DNA of 64,000 nucleotides from Anaspis maculata (taxonomy: Eukaryota; Arthropoda; Insecta; Coleoptera; Scraptiidae): assembly GCA_949128115.1 (NCBI GenBank), contig OX421964.1:38060177-38124176 (forward strand). Direction: 5' to 3'. Under the pieces are notes generated by a model. It saw nothing but the letters and a program-made list of their open reading frames with translations. It made no database searches and was not told where the DNA came from. Positions within the stretch are counted from its first letter, which is position 1. Every line of letters begins with the position of its first letter. The position numbers and the translations under genes are program-made. Below, piece by piece: positions 10,526 to 20,465 of this stretch.

Positions 10526-11000
10526 CTTCTGTAATGGCTCATATGACAATGGCCGTTAACAAAGAACCCGCTGGACCATTTTCATAAGCCATTGTAGTGA
10601 GGTCGCGGACGATGGCTGGCTGGGCGCTTTGGTGCTGCTGTTATAGGACTTCGCCCTCTCTCGCTCTCTGCCGCCCTCTTTGTCCCTACACGGATGCCCT
10701 CCAACTCTGCACCACCCCGCCTTATCAATATATTACGTTATCTCTGCGCCACTGCCGCCGCCGGTGACGGTGATGGCCCCGGGGGCACTAATACACATCA
10801 CAGAAATCAAACCGAAGCATCACCTCCAAACGCAGATCGATCTGGGAGTTCCCATAATTCATGCACCTCTTTCTCTTAGCATTATTCTCTAGGTGAGTAC
10901 CTACACTGATCCTACTCCTACTCGCTAGTGCATCCAAAAATCGGTTGTGTCACCCCAAAACTTCCCCGACGAGTAGCAAAGAACGGATGGAAATTTAATT
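10526..11000. other. GC-rich flank, nothing recognised
   Basis: Moderately GC-rich sequence with CT-rich runs near 10,650-10,690 and a CCGCCGCC stretch near 10,750. No gene or repeat identified. Confidence 0.4.
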
Positions 11001-12530
11001 ATGAGAAGTCCCTTCGGGTGGGAAGTTAAAAGTTGAGAAAAAGATTGAAGAATTGAGATATTTTCTCTAATAAGGCCTTCATCATTTGAGTCCGGTCTCG
11101 ATAAGCCAGGCCAGTTACCCATTTTAAAGTGGAAAACTCTCGAAAAACTTGGAGGATTTTAAGAGAAATTGTCTGAAAAAGTTCAAGAATCACTTACCCT
11201 TTGTTTTATTTAAGAAAAGTTGGTACCTATAAATCTTTTCACAAAAATTTGCAGTTTCCACAAGGAACCAAGTTATGTGGAAAGAAAAGCGAGTGAGGCA
11301 GTCAGACGCATTGGTACATGTATGAAGGTGAACGATCCGAAACTGGCACCACAAAAAGATTGAGAATAATTTGCAGGAAATTGAAAATTTAAAAAATTCG
11401 AATTTGCTGGGAAAACCTCAAACCTTTTTCCAAATCACCTTATTGTTCAGATGGTCAATTACGGCTTCACTTTAAGCTCCGTCAGTCAAGGCGTCAGTCA
11501 GGACCTGCGTTCCAAAAACCCAGGTCTGTTTTACATTTTCAACAGGGGAATTTCCGGGAAATTGAAAAGAAAGTTGTTGGAAAATGTTCAAGAGCTAGTT
11601 ACCACTTTTATATCCTCTGATGAAGTTCTCCATAATGTATGTGAAGTCTTTGTAAATTATTGTGAAAAGTAAAAATCTTGTCTCTTCGTCACTTGTATAA
11701 TATTTTAGTTTTTAGATATTTCAAATTCTGACATTTACTCATGACTTTTTATATTTTATACTAATTTACCATTTACTTGCTTCTGAAAATGAAACTATAA
11801 ATAAGAGTTTCGAAACGCGTCGAGCAGAATAAAATATTATGCAAGTGAAGAGACAAGATTTTTCACTTTTTACAATAGTTACCACTTGTTTAAAAAAAAA
11901 TGGTGGAAATCTGTTCACCGGATAAACAGTTGGAAAATTTGCATTTCTTCCAGAGATGAATACTCCGAAACCGTGTATCTGATTTCGAAAATTTTCCCTC
12001 CAAAAATTATTTCAATCTTTTCTCCAACTTCCATTCTCAGCATGTCTGCATCTAAATTGAATATTTCGTGGGGCTCATCGCTCATCTCATGTCCAAGTTT
12101 GCATTACAGTTTTTCCAAATTCACGGAATGTGCTAATTTCATTTTGAAAAAATCACCGTCGGAAAACCGGAGCCGTGTCGATTTTGAAAATGGGTCTACA
12201 CGACGCTCATTCCAATCTACTTTCGATATTAGTTGAAATTTTTCGGAAGAAGTCGATCCCCGAGCAGGAATGAATTTTTGAGTGGAGTCCTGCATCAAAA
12301 GCGAGTCGTCCTCGTCAAAACACGAGTGAGGCCCTCTCGGGTGGCAACGGCTAGGAGAAATTTTGAAAATTCATAATGTCCGAGAGGAAAATGGTAGCAG
12401 AATGCAACTGCAGACTTAATTTGACTGTTTTGTTGTGTTGCTCCTGCCAAATTTGGTTCCATCCATCAGATAGATTTTGAATAATTAAATAGTAAAGTTT
12501 TGAATTTCGACATTTTCAAGCCTCGCCAGC
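11000..12530 (+). repeat. Copy of dispersed repeat family R1 (related to 35.3-42.1 kb)
   Basis: Blocks occur in the same order as around 35,940, 40,140-40,350 and 41,400-42,130: GAGTCCGGTCTCGATAA near 11,088, AACAGTTGGAAAATTTGCAT near 11,927, AAGTCGATCCCCGAGCAGGA near 12,250, and GTTTTGTTGTGTTGC near 12,428. The copy at 35-42 kb is the same sequence expanded by nested insertions. A small TIR element sits at 11,658-11,877. No protein could be reconstructed, so the class is unknown. Confidence 0.6.
11658..11877. mobile_element. 220-bp TIR element inside repeat R1
   Basis: Near-identical inverted ends of about 48 bp (AAAAATCTTGTCTCTTC near 11,673 and GAAGAGACAAGATTTTT near 11,847) bound a 120-bp centre. 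The centre carries GTTTCGAAACGCGTCGAGC (about 11,807-11,825). No target duplication was resolved with confidence. Confidence 0.6.
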
Positions 12531-13157
12531 TCATCCTGGGTTGCACCAACGCAACGCTCAATAATATAATACGAGATTAGTGAAATTTCTTTTGGTCAGT
12601 AGGTACTCGTTGACGAATAATAGAAATTCTGGTTTCACAAACGAGAATGATCCAATGATTGATTAGCTAAAGATTTAATGCAATTCCCATGGTCATATAC
12701 TTTAGCAATCACGTTCTTTCAGGAAATAGGGCCGTTGCAAATACAGAGTGATTCGAAAGGATAAGAAATAATTTCAGATGAATCATGAACAAATATTTTT
12801 TCTCGCCGTTTGAAACACTCTGTATTCTAAGAGGCCTCATTATCTGAAAAATCGTGAATAACGAAGCCATTTCCGAAAATTTGGCTGATCTGCGACAAAA
12901 AACTTCTGAACAAAACGATAATTCGCATGGTGATTCACTTCTCATAGATCATTCTCCGGGAACTTAGGTACGTTTTATTCGAAAGTATTTTATCATATGT
13001 CGGTTAAATTTTCAAGATAAGCTTTGCTGGTCACATCATTTCTGAAACGGAGGCCGTTTCAATCAAATACCGAGTTAGGTATTCAAAATGTGAAAAATGT
13101 GCCTACGATAAGTTTTGATTTTTTCCGTCTTTTAAATCACCCTGTTTTTTGTAATGT
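12531..13157. other. Non-coding sequence left of the retrotransposon
   Basis: No gene recognised apart from the small TIR element at 12,744-12,822. The last four bases (13,154-13,157, ATGT) are the retrotransposon target duplication. Confidence 0.45.
12744..12822. mobile_element. 79-bp miniature TIR element with TA flanks
   Basis: It begins CAGAGTGATTCGAAA and ends TTTGAAACACTCTG, with TA on both sides (12,742-12,743 and 12,823-12,824). The ends resemble the CAGGGTG family with one base changed. Confidence 0.5.
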
Positions 13158-15187
13158 TGTAGCGTTCCAAATGGTTTACCTGATCCTATAAGTAATTTCA
13201 GAATTGTGATGTAGCCGGCCCGGTCCAGCAACAGTGGAGATGGCTGGGTTCAATAATGGTAAAATAAGGCGCCACGGATTTGTTCGGCACACCACCTGAG
13301 AATTACCTACCTGTTAATCCAAATACGACAAATCCGAACCTGTATCAAAGTCGGATCGAGTAAGGCAAAAACCAAAAAAAGAAAAAGGGGAAAACTAACA
13401 GTACCAACAAAGGTTTTACAGTCAAGGTCGGGGCTTTATTAACAATAATTCAAGTCGATTGAACAATATAAAAAAAAATTGCAACAATAGTTTAAAATTC
13501 GAATGCAACAGTGAAACTACAATGACTACGAGAATATATTAAACAAATTATAAACAACTGAAAAGCAACAATAGTGTAGTAGACTTAACTGAATCGAATC
13601 GAACCGAACCGAATCGAATCAAATCGAATCGAATCGAATCGAGCTGAATCAAATCTCAAAACGGCGGTAAGGGTGACGTGAAACTGCGCTGAGTAAATAT
13701 TTCTTTTTTTTTTTTTTTTTTTAAATGCAAACAACGATGGGTGACTACAAAATACTTGAAAAAATAAAAAGTTAAATTTTATGAAAGCGAGAAAACAACA
13801 AGTTATCAAGTTAAACTACAAAATGAACCTTTCAAAATGACAAAATATGAACGAAATATCACAAGTGAGCAATATTTAAATGACTAGTGAGATTTAATGA
13901 ATCGTGACGACCAGAGGTTTTTCCTGCTACTTCAAAAATTTAAAATTTGCTACGGTTGGTCGTAGATTTAGAGTTTCACAGCTGTGCAATCTAACTCTAT
14001 GATTTTAAAAGCAATAAAAAATACCTGAACAAACGGACTTGGGTTTTAGAAAAATAAATGAAACAAACGCAAACTATGAAGTACGAGGAATGGTTTGGTC
14101 TTACCTTGTCAATAAATAATCTACGCTCTTGCTTAAAAATTCAAAAAGGTTCACCAGGTGTGATCATAAAAAGGGCAATTCTGCAGTTTTAACTCTATTA
14201 TTACTTCGTTCTTCTTTCTTCGTTTCTCATGCAATTCAAATCGCCGTATTTCAGGTCGTAGGTGTAGTTATAATGTATGCGCTAACGCAACCTTAAAATC
14301 GAATGTCAACTTCCGTTATATTTTGCAACGTATCAAGCGCCAAAGTTACAGCTCTACGTTCCCAAACAATCGAACAAATCGGGTAGAAGCTACGTAACGG
14401 AATTCCAAAATTAAAGTAGAAACTGGAAAGTGGAAACTGGAAAGTAGAAAGCCTGGAAAAGAAAGTAAGTAGGTGTGAAGCACGAAATTATACGAAAATA
14501 CCAAAAAAACCAAAATCGAACAAGAAGAGAGAAATACCTGGAGGTGTTGGTCGGCTTTTTAAGAGTCTTTTAAATGCGTTCGAAGTATAGATCCGACATA
14601 CAGTCGCTCGAATTTCTTCCCAACGGACAATAAATTCGATAATTCTCGACGTTCGTTTTCAATCCGAAACTAGTTCGCTCTTCGTCAACAACAAACAATT
14701 CAAAAATATTCCAAATATCCAAATATTAATTTCTGAAGCTCGTTGACGGAGAAATTTAACGAAACGTTCGAGTTCTTCGACAGTGCAAAAAAGAATCCAT
14801 CTCAAACTTCTTTTTCGCGATAGCTACCTACTTGATAAAAAACTCTACAAGAAAATCTGGTGTGCTTCGAAACGGAGTGATAAACCTGCCTAAATAAATT
14901 ACACGAATATTCCATGTCAAAATGGCGTCGACTGTTGTTTGTAAACAAACATACCTTTGCAGATTTTAACTAACGCACGGCATTTTCAGACTAGGCGATA
15001 AGAAGTGAGCACCAAATGTACAACAAAATGCGAACCACGGTCGAGGCGTAGGTACATTTCAACTCTCGCGTCGAGCACAGTATAGTGAAGTTATATTTCA
15101 ACTAAATCAAAACAAATCAAAATATGCGGAGAAAATCAAGAGACAAGAATCATTGGAAGCACCCTGGAATGAAAAATGAACATTACA
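13158..15187 (-). repeat. 3' LTR (2,030 bp)
   Basis: On the plus strand it begins TGTAGCG and ends ATTACA, so it has TGTA/TACA termini in both readings. It matches 20,466-22,493 at every position I compared, except a T run of 19 here (about 13,684-13,702) against 17 there. It includes an imperfect GAATC repeat at about 13,590-13,640. A length near 2 kb is long for Ty3/Gypsy LTRs. Confidence 0.95.
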
Positions 15188-15202
15188 AACTCCACCCTTT
15201 CC
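15188..15202 (-). promoter_or_regulatory. Polypurine tract for plus-strand priming
   Basis: On the sense (minus) strand GGAAAGGGTGGAGTT directly abuts the 3' LTR, the position and composition expected of the purine-rich RNase H-resistant primer of LTR retroelements. Confidence 0.8.
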
Positions 15203-15478
15203 AAAAAAAAGGAAGGAAACCTGACTGTAAATTTTGAAAAATGTAACTAAGGAAAGAAATTATATGGAAATAATAGAAATAAAAATCACCAAAACTATAA
15301 TGATGAAATCATTCAACACTAACACGCTCATTCATTCAAATCCACATTCGCTCCACTTAGTCGCCTTCTACGACATGCGGGTTTCACAGCTGTCCTATTC
15401 TTTCTCCTGAAACAGCAAGGATAACAGACAATCAAGCGAAAGAACAAACAGGTAGCGATGCGAGATTAACAAATGTCC

Positions 15479-18400
15479 CTAGGAAGTTGTAGGATTCTCA
15501 ACCTTCAAGTCCTTGCTATTCCAAACTCCTAGCGTACGACCATCGGAATTTTCCAGTTCGAATGCCCAAGGACTAACCTTTTTCTTTACCCTGTAGGGTC
15601 CAACGAACTCGGGTGCGAGCTTCGCTGAGAAGAACTTCGACGCATCGGACAGGACGTAATTTCTCTTCCAGACCATTTGTCCGACGTGAATCTCTTCAGG
15701 GCGTCTTCGAAGGTCGTAGTTTCGCTTGTTCGTTTCAGCACTTTTACGCAACCGTATTTTCACCTTGGCAAAGATTTCACCCAGCAACTTGGATCGGACA
15801 ATAGGCTCACTGACGATTCCTTCTCTTGGGATTGGTCTTCTATGCTGCTCTCCTGACAATATCATTTCGCGGCCGAAATTCAAAAAGAAAGGCGTAAATC
15901 CAGTCGATTCGTGTTGGTATGTTCGCAAAGCACAGGCAATTTTCGCTAGGTTCTTATCCCATATACGGTGGTTTTTCGAAGCATTGTCAGCCAGAGTTGC
16001 GCGAATCATCGTTTTCATCGTACGGTTAAGTCGTTCGGTTGGATTTGCTTGCGGATGGTAATATGGGTTATAGGAAATCAACACATTATATTCGGTGGCC
16101 ATTTTCTTGAATTCCTGACTTCTAAATTGCGGTCCAGAATCTACACGCATTGTATATGGCACTCCATATACCAAGAAAACCTGTTCTTCTACAATTTGAC
16201 AGATGGCGGTCGAAGTAGCTTTTCGGAGAGGGAAAATCAAAGGATATTTACTGAATCCATCTAATATCGCAAGAATGTAGGCATAGCCTTTAGAACTTCT
16301 CGGCAAGGGGCCAAATAGGTCCATCGAAATACTGGTCCATGGTCCGTCTGGTGGTTCAGCTGTAGTCATAAGTCCTATGGGTCGCTTAGGAACCGTCTTC
16401 ACAGCCAAACAAATCTTGCAATGGTTCACGTAACGAGCGACATCCTGTTTCATTTTCGGCCAGTAGAATCGAGTACGCAGCCTATTCCATGTTTTGCGGA
16501 CTCCCAGGTGTCCTGACGTAGGTACATCATGGAATTGATGCAAAAGAACTGTTCTTTTGTTGGTTGGAACAACTTCTTTCCACGAGTAGTCAGATAACAA
16601 CGGATTTTCCTCTTTGACATGTCGGTATAGTTTATTGTCACATATGGTAAACTCAGGAAACTTCGAAGGGCGATTCTTTACACGATCGAAAAGGTTCTCG
16701 TACCAACGATCGACTTCTCCAAGATTTGGACTTTCCGGGGCTGCCAATCGACTCTCATCTATCGCATCCACCATGGGCACACTTCGGGACAGCAGATCCG
16801 GTACAACGTGCTCCCGGCCCTTTCGATGTATGATCTGAAAATCAAACTGCTGCATGCGTATGGCCCAACGAGCCAATCTTCCCACGGGGTCTTTTAAATT
16901 ATGTAGCCAACGCAAGCTGTGGTGATCGGTGATCACGGTAAATGGCACTCCTTCCAGGTACGCTCGAAATTTCTCCACTGCCCACAGCACAGCTAAGCAC
17001 TCTTTTTCGGTAGTCGTGTAGAGGCGTTCTCGCTTTTCCAAGGATCGGCTGATGTAGGAGACCACCTTTTCTCCTTCTGAAGTTGGCTGACTGAGGACGG
17101 CGCCTATGCCAAAATCACTTGCGTCAGTCTGCACTACAAAGGGTAGGTCGTAATTAGGGCAGGTTAAAATCGGTGACGAAATTAAACACGATTTGATTTT
17201 CCGAAAAGCCTCATCACATGCTGTGGTCCACACAACTTTGGCATTCTTCTTTAATAAAGCGCAAACTGGAGACATGATCGACGAAAAGTTCGGTATGAAG
17301 CGTCTGTACCAGCTCGCCATTCCCACAAATCGGCGAACTTCTCTTTGTGTTGCTGGTATTGGGATGTCCACAATCGCCCTGACCTTTTCGGGGTCCACCA
17401 AGAGTCCATTTTTGTTCACAACGTATCCAAGATACCGAAGCTCTGGTAAGCAAAACTTACATTTCTCTCGGTTGAGAGTGAATCCCGCGCTTCGCAATCT
17501 CTCCAGGACAACAGACAGAATCTCCATGTGGGCATCAAAGGTGTTCGTGACGATGATCACGTCGTCCAGGTAACAGAAGACGTTGGGCTCCAGATCGTAA
17601 CCAACCACTCGTTCGATGCAACGCTGGAACGTCGCCGGTGCGTTGTGTAAACCGAAGGGTAGCCTTTTAAATTGGAACAACCCTCGATTCGGTACCGTGA
17701 ACGCAGTGTACATCTTCGACTCTTCCTCCATGCAGATCTGCCAATATGCGGACTTAATATCGAGGGTCGTAAGATATTTAGCATCTTTAAGCTTTTCGAG
17801 GGTGTGACTGACATATGGGAGAGGGTAACTGTCCTTCTCGGTCACTGCGTTGAGCTTCCTAAAGTCCACGCAGAAGCGACGAGATCCATCCTTCTTCCTC
17901 ACTAACAAAATCGGCGAGGCCCAAGGGCTGTTCGATCTCTCGATGACGTCCTGCTCAAGCATAGTCTGAAGTTCCTTGTCAATCTCTTTCTGGATTATCG
18001 GTGAGACGGGATAGTAACGGCTCTTTATCGGCGGTGACTTCGTTACGATCCTATGCTCAACTACTTTGGTGCATCCGAGACTAGAAGGGTAATCTTCAAA
18101 ATGTCGTCCCACAAGTTCGTCCACCTGTGATCGCTGTTCCGCAGTCAGATGATCTGAGGTGTCCAGTGCCGCTAGTTCACCATCCCTCGCAAACACCCAC
18201 TCCTTGCTTCTCAGGTTCGGAACCAGGCCCATGCTTTTCCAAAAGTCGGCTCCTAAAATAAGCATGTGGTTAAGTTCCGGCATGACTAGAACGTTGAAGG
18301 TGACAATCTTCTCCTTAAGCCGTATGGGTAGAATGCAAGTTCCAATTGCATTACAACTGGATCCATTTGCGACAACGCAGCGCATAGGCGTGGGATCCAA

Positions 18401-18739
18401 CGATACTCCAAGACTCTTCAACTGATTCCATCCTTCACTGCCGATTATTGTGCGAGTAGCACCACTGTCCAGTAGTCCGAGCAACTTCAAGCCATAGATC
18501 TCAACGGTCAGGTAGGGTCGTTCATCCTCGTCAACCGTCTGGAGAATGTAGTCCAAGATGGCCGCGCTATTTCCATCCACAATATCTTCTCTGATGTTAA
18601 CGATGTCCGAAGTGCTTGAATTTCTGGTAGCTGCTTTGCTTTGCCGACGATGTCTGCTACCAATTACATTCGTCGATGTCCGTTTCCCGATGCATTGCAT
18701 GATGGGCAAGTGCGTGAGGTGAAGTCTTTTTTCCCACAT
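15479..18739 (-). CDS. Pol polyprotein: protease, RT, RNase H, integrase
   Basis: An intact 1,086-residue ORF. The retroviral-type aspartic protease has DSGA at residues 91-94 and ILGADFW near 161. Reverse transcriptase carries its first catalytic Asp at about 327 (TLDIKSAY) and the YLDD box at 390-393. RNase H has Asp539, Glu578, Asp605 (TDHHSL) and Asp648. Integrase has a His-His-Cys-Cys zinc region (His737/His744, Cys774/Cys777) and catalytic Asp807, Asp867 and Glu902. A C-terminal GPY-type module (FVGPYRV, about 1,046-1,052) follows. All catalytic residues expected of Ty3/Gypsy are present. The ORF lies in the -1 frame relative to gag and overlaps its end. A TAG immediately precedes its first ATG, so it is probably made as a Gag-Pol fusion by frameshifting and not from its own start. 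Confidence 0.95.
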   Translation of the reverse strand: MWEKRLHLTHLPIMQCIGKRTSTNVIGSRHRRQSKAATRNSSTSDIVNIREDIVDGNSAAILDYILQTVDEDERPYLTVEIYGLKLLGLLDSGATRTIIGSEGWNQLKSLGVSLDPTPMRCVVANGSSCNAIGTCILPIRLKEKIVTFNVLVMPELNHMLILGADFWKSMGLVPNLRSKEWVFARDGELAALDTSDHLTAEQRSQVDELVGRHFEDYPSSLGCTKVVEHRIVTKSPPIKSRYYPVSPIIQKEIDKELQTMLEQDVIERSNSPWASPILLVRKKDGSRRFCVDFRKLNAVTEKDSYPLPYVSHTLEKLKDAKYLTTLDIKSAYWQICMEEESKMYTAFTVPNRGLFQFKRLPFGLHNAPATFQRCIERVVGYDLEPNVFCYLDDVIIVTNTFDAHMEILSVVLERLRSAGFTLNREKCKFCLPELRYLGYVVNKNGLLVDPEKVRAIVDIPIPATQREVRRFVGMASWYRRFIPNFSSIMSPVCALLKKNAKVVWTTACDEAFRKIKSCLISSPILTCPNYDLPFVVQTDASDFGIGAVLSQPTSEGEKVVSYISRSLEKRERLYTTTEKECLAVLWAVEKFRAYLEGVPFTVITDHHSLRWLHNLKDPVGRLARWAIRMQQFDFQIIHRKGREHVVPDLLSRSVPMVDAIDESRLAAPESPNLGEVDRWYENLFDRVKNRPSKFPEFTICDNKLYRHVKEENPLLSDYSWKEVVPTNKRTVLLHQFHDVPTSGHLGVRKTWNRLRTRFYWPKMKQDVARYVNHCKICLAVKTVPKRPIGLMTTAEPPDGPWTSISMDLFGPLPRSSKGYAYILAILDGFSKYPLIFPLRKATSTAICQIVEEQVFLVYGVPYTMRVDSGPQFRSQEFKKMATEYNVLISYNPYYHPQANPTERLNRTMKTMIRATLADNASKNHRIWDKNLAKIACALRTYQHESTGFTPFFLNFGREMILSGEQHRRPIPREGIVSEPIVRSKLLGEIFAKVKIRLRKSAETNKRNYDLRRRPEEIHVGQMVWKRNYVLSDASKFFSAKLAPEFVGPYRVKKKVSPWAFELENSDGRTLGVWNSKDLKVENPTTS

Positions 18740-18742
18740 CTA
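18664..18742 (-). promoter_or_regulatory. Gag-pol overlap and -1 frameshift window
   Basis: The pol frame is closed by TAG just upstream of 18,739, and gag ends at 18,664, so ribosomes must change frame within about 79 bases. The only slippery-looking run is GGGAAAAAAG on the sense strand (complement of 18,726-18,735). It is in gag codons GGG-AAA-AAA, so it is not in the canonical X-XXY-YYZ register. No pseudoknot was evaluated. Confidence 0.7.
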
Positions 18743-19938
18743 TAGCACTTCAGAGACTTTGGAGCATGACAGTCCTTCACTAGATGATTCGAATTTCCAC
18801 AATTGAAACATTTCCTGGTGCTGACGGATGCAATCGAAGTGTTGGCCGATGGTAGTTCTTCAAAAGTAGCGCAGGCTAAGTCAGGTTCAAGGGATTTCGT
18901 CTTCCGTGGTGGAGGTGCAAAGTTTTCCAGTACTAATCGTCGAGCTTCCAGCTTCCTGCAAAGTTGGCGTAAGTGTGAAACCGAATTGACATCAACTAAA
19001 CTCAGTTGAGCTTGATAAAATGGCGCTATGTTGTCCATTAGAATCTTGAGCTTTGCTTCTTCAGAAATTCCGCAATTCAGACGAGAAAACAACCCATTCA
19101 TGTTGGCCAAGTATACGCTGATGGTTTCATCGGGTCCCTGTGTACGATTTTTAATCTCTTCGAACAATCTTTCCTTATAATCCAGAGCTTGAAATTCCTC
19201 CTTCAGTTGTTCAACAAGTTCGTCCCACGTAGACACACTTTTTCGGACCGAACGATACCAGGTAAGGGCGTTGTCCTCGAATAGATCCAACGCGGAGGTA
19301 AACAATTGTTTATCGGTGCCATTCCGAGCTGTCTTCAATTCATCGATTCTCTCTAGAAAAGCATTCACAGAGGTCCCTGGTTTTCCGGAAAATTTGACTC
19401 CCCATTTACAAACTGGTATGGACTTCCCTTCAGCGGATGTTGTAGCGGCAGGTGACAAGTTGACTGGAGTTGAGTGAGGTCGGGCGCTTAAGTTCAAAGC
19501 CTGATTTAAACTACTCTCCAAGACATCCAAAGCTGCTGGTTTTGACAGTTCTTCACACTTCTTCAAGAAGACAGAGTATAGATCCATTCCCGATCTTAGA
19601 AGTTCTGGTCGACAATCCCCTTCATCATCTATCCGCTTTATTCTGCCCAGCAAGTGCCAGAGTTTAGTTTCGACTTTCTTCTGATCCTTCTTTGAGAAAA
19701 TGTCCAACATGTTTTTTATTTCCGAGATCGCAATTCCGCAGGCCTCCTGATCCACTGCTGCTTCAAACGGATGTTCGGGGTAACTCTCTTCTACGTCAGG
19801 GTCTTCTCGTTCCACTTGAAAGGCATTTCGCAACGCTGACCTCATGTCATCAACGGTTCCAATCGGCAATCCTCGAATTTTCAACTCGTACGTAAGCTCA
19901 TCCTTGTTCAAATAGTTGATTGTGGCCTTTAGCGTCAT
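18664..19938 (-). CDS. Gag structural protein with CCHC zinc knuckle
   Basis: A 424-residue ORF starting at the first ATG after the 5' LTR leader. Residues about 10-40 (LNKDELTYELKIRGLP, then an Arg/Leu helix) resemble a SAP-type DNA-binding motif. Residues about 180-330 fit the retrotransposon Gag capsid family (WYRSVRKSVSTWDELVEQLK). The C-terminus has a canonical knuckle, Cys377-x2-Cys380-x4-His385-x4-Cys390. A second knuckle-like motif (Cys398, Cys401, Cys411) has Phe406 where His is expected. Gag would package the element's RNA into virus-like particles. The knuckle coding sequence overlaps the frameshift region into pol. Confidence 0.92.
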   Translation of the reverse strand: MTLKATINYLNKDELTYELKIRGLPIGTVDDMRSALRNAFQVEREDPDVEESYPEHPFEAAVDQEACGIAISEIKNMLDIFSKKDQKKVETKLWHLLGRIKRIDDEGDCRPELLRSGMDLYSVFLKKCEELSKPAALDVLESSLNQALNLSARPHSTPVNLSPAATTSAEGKSIPVCKWGVKFSGKPGTSVNAFLERIDELKTARNGTDKQLFTSALDLFEDNALTWYRSVRKSVSTWDELVEQLKEEFQALDYKERLFEEIKNRTQGPDETISVYLANMNGLFSRLNCGISEEAKLKILMDNIAPFYQAQLSLVDVNSVSHLRQLCRKLEARRLVLENFAPPPRKTKSLEPDLACATFEELPSANTSIASVSTRKCFNCGNSNHLVKDCHAPKSLKCYRCGKKDFTSRTCPSCNASGNGHRRM

Positions 19939-20442
19939 CCTAAGAACTCAAAATGTACCGACTTACCCGAAACCACACAAAACAAACAAAGAGAAAAAAA
20001 AAGGAATACAACCGAACCAGTGGAAAAATTGTAAAACAATTCAAAACGATCAAAGTGATTAAAGGCTGAGTTATCGGAATACCTACAAAAGTTCCGAAGA
20101 AACCTTTAACTATTTTCTTTTTAATCAATAACAACACAAAACCATGAAGTAGGTATAGTGATTCCTACTCAACCATACTATTCACAAAAACAAAATAGTT
20201 TACCAGTACCACCCTATAGTAAGGAAATGTTTGAAACACTAGAGCTATTTAGCCTACCTATTCGATTCGAAATAAGAAGAGAAAAGCAAAAAACACAAAA
20301 ACACCGTCCAACGCCGCCTGAGATTCGTTCAGTTCAAACTAATTAAATTTAATGAATACTTGAATATTGGAAGTACACCCAAACCTTGACTAGTGAACAA
20401 AAGCACACGATGAAATTTTTTTAAAAACTGCAAAACATAAGG
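19939..20442 (-). other. Untranslated leader between primer-binding site and gag
   Basis: About 500 bp of A-rich plus-strand sequence (T-rich on the sense strand) with no ORF of note. This is where packaging signals are usually found in this class of element; none is recognisable by eye. Confidence 0.6.
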
Positions 20443-20460
20443 CCCGAACGTTGGTCGCCA
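20443..20460 (-). promoter_or_regulatory. Primer-binding site
   Basis: On the sense strand TGGCGACCAACGTTCGGG lies five bases after the 5' LTR. It starts with TGG, complementary to a tRNA CCA end. The first eight bases (TGGCGACC) are those of arginine-tRNA primer sites known from Drosophila 412/mdg1-type elements. The exact host tRNA was not determined. Confidence 0.8.
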
Positions 20461-20465
20461 AAATC

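Noticed and set aside
13590..13650. Functional binding-site array (GAATC repeats)
   Set aside because: Present identically in both LTRs as a simple repeat; no evidence of function beyond being part of the LTR.
15203..15478. Envelope gene downstream of pol
   Set aside because: Only about 275 bp lie between pol and the polypurine tract, with no ORF; the element has gag and pol only.
15613..19895. Many plus-strand ORFs of 60-126 codons across the retrotransposon
   Set aside because: They lie antisense to gag and pol, which carry clear catalytic motifs; these frames have no motif of their own.
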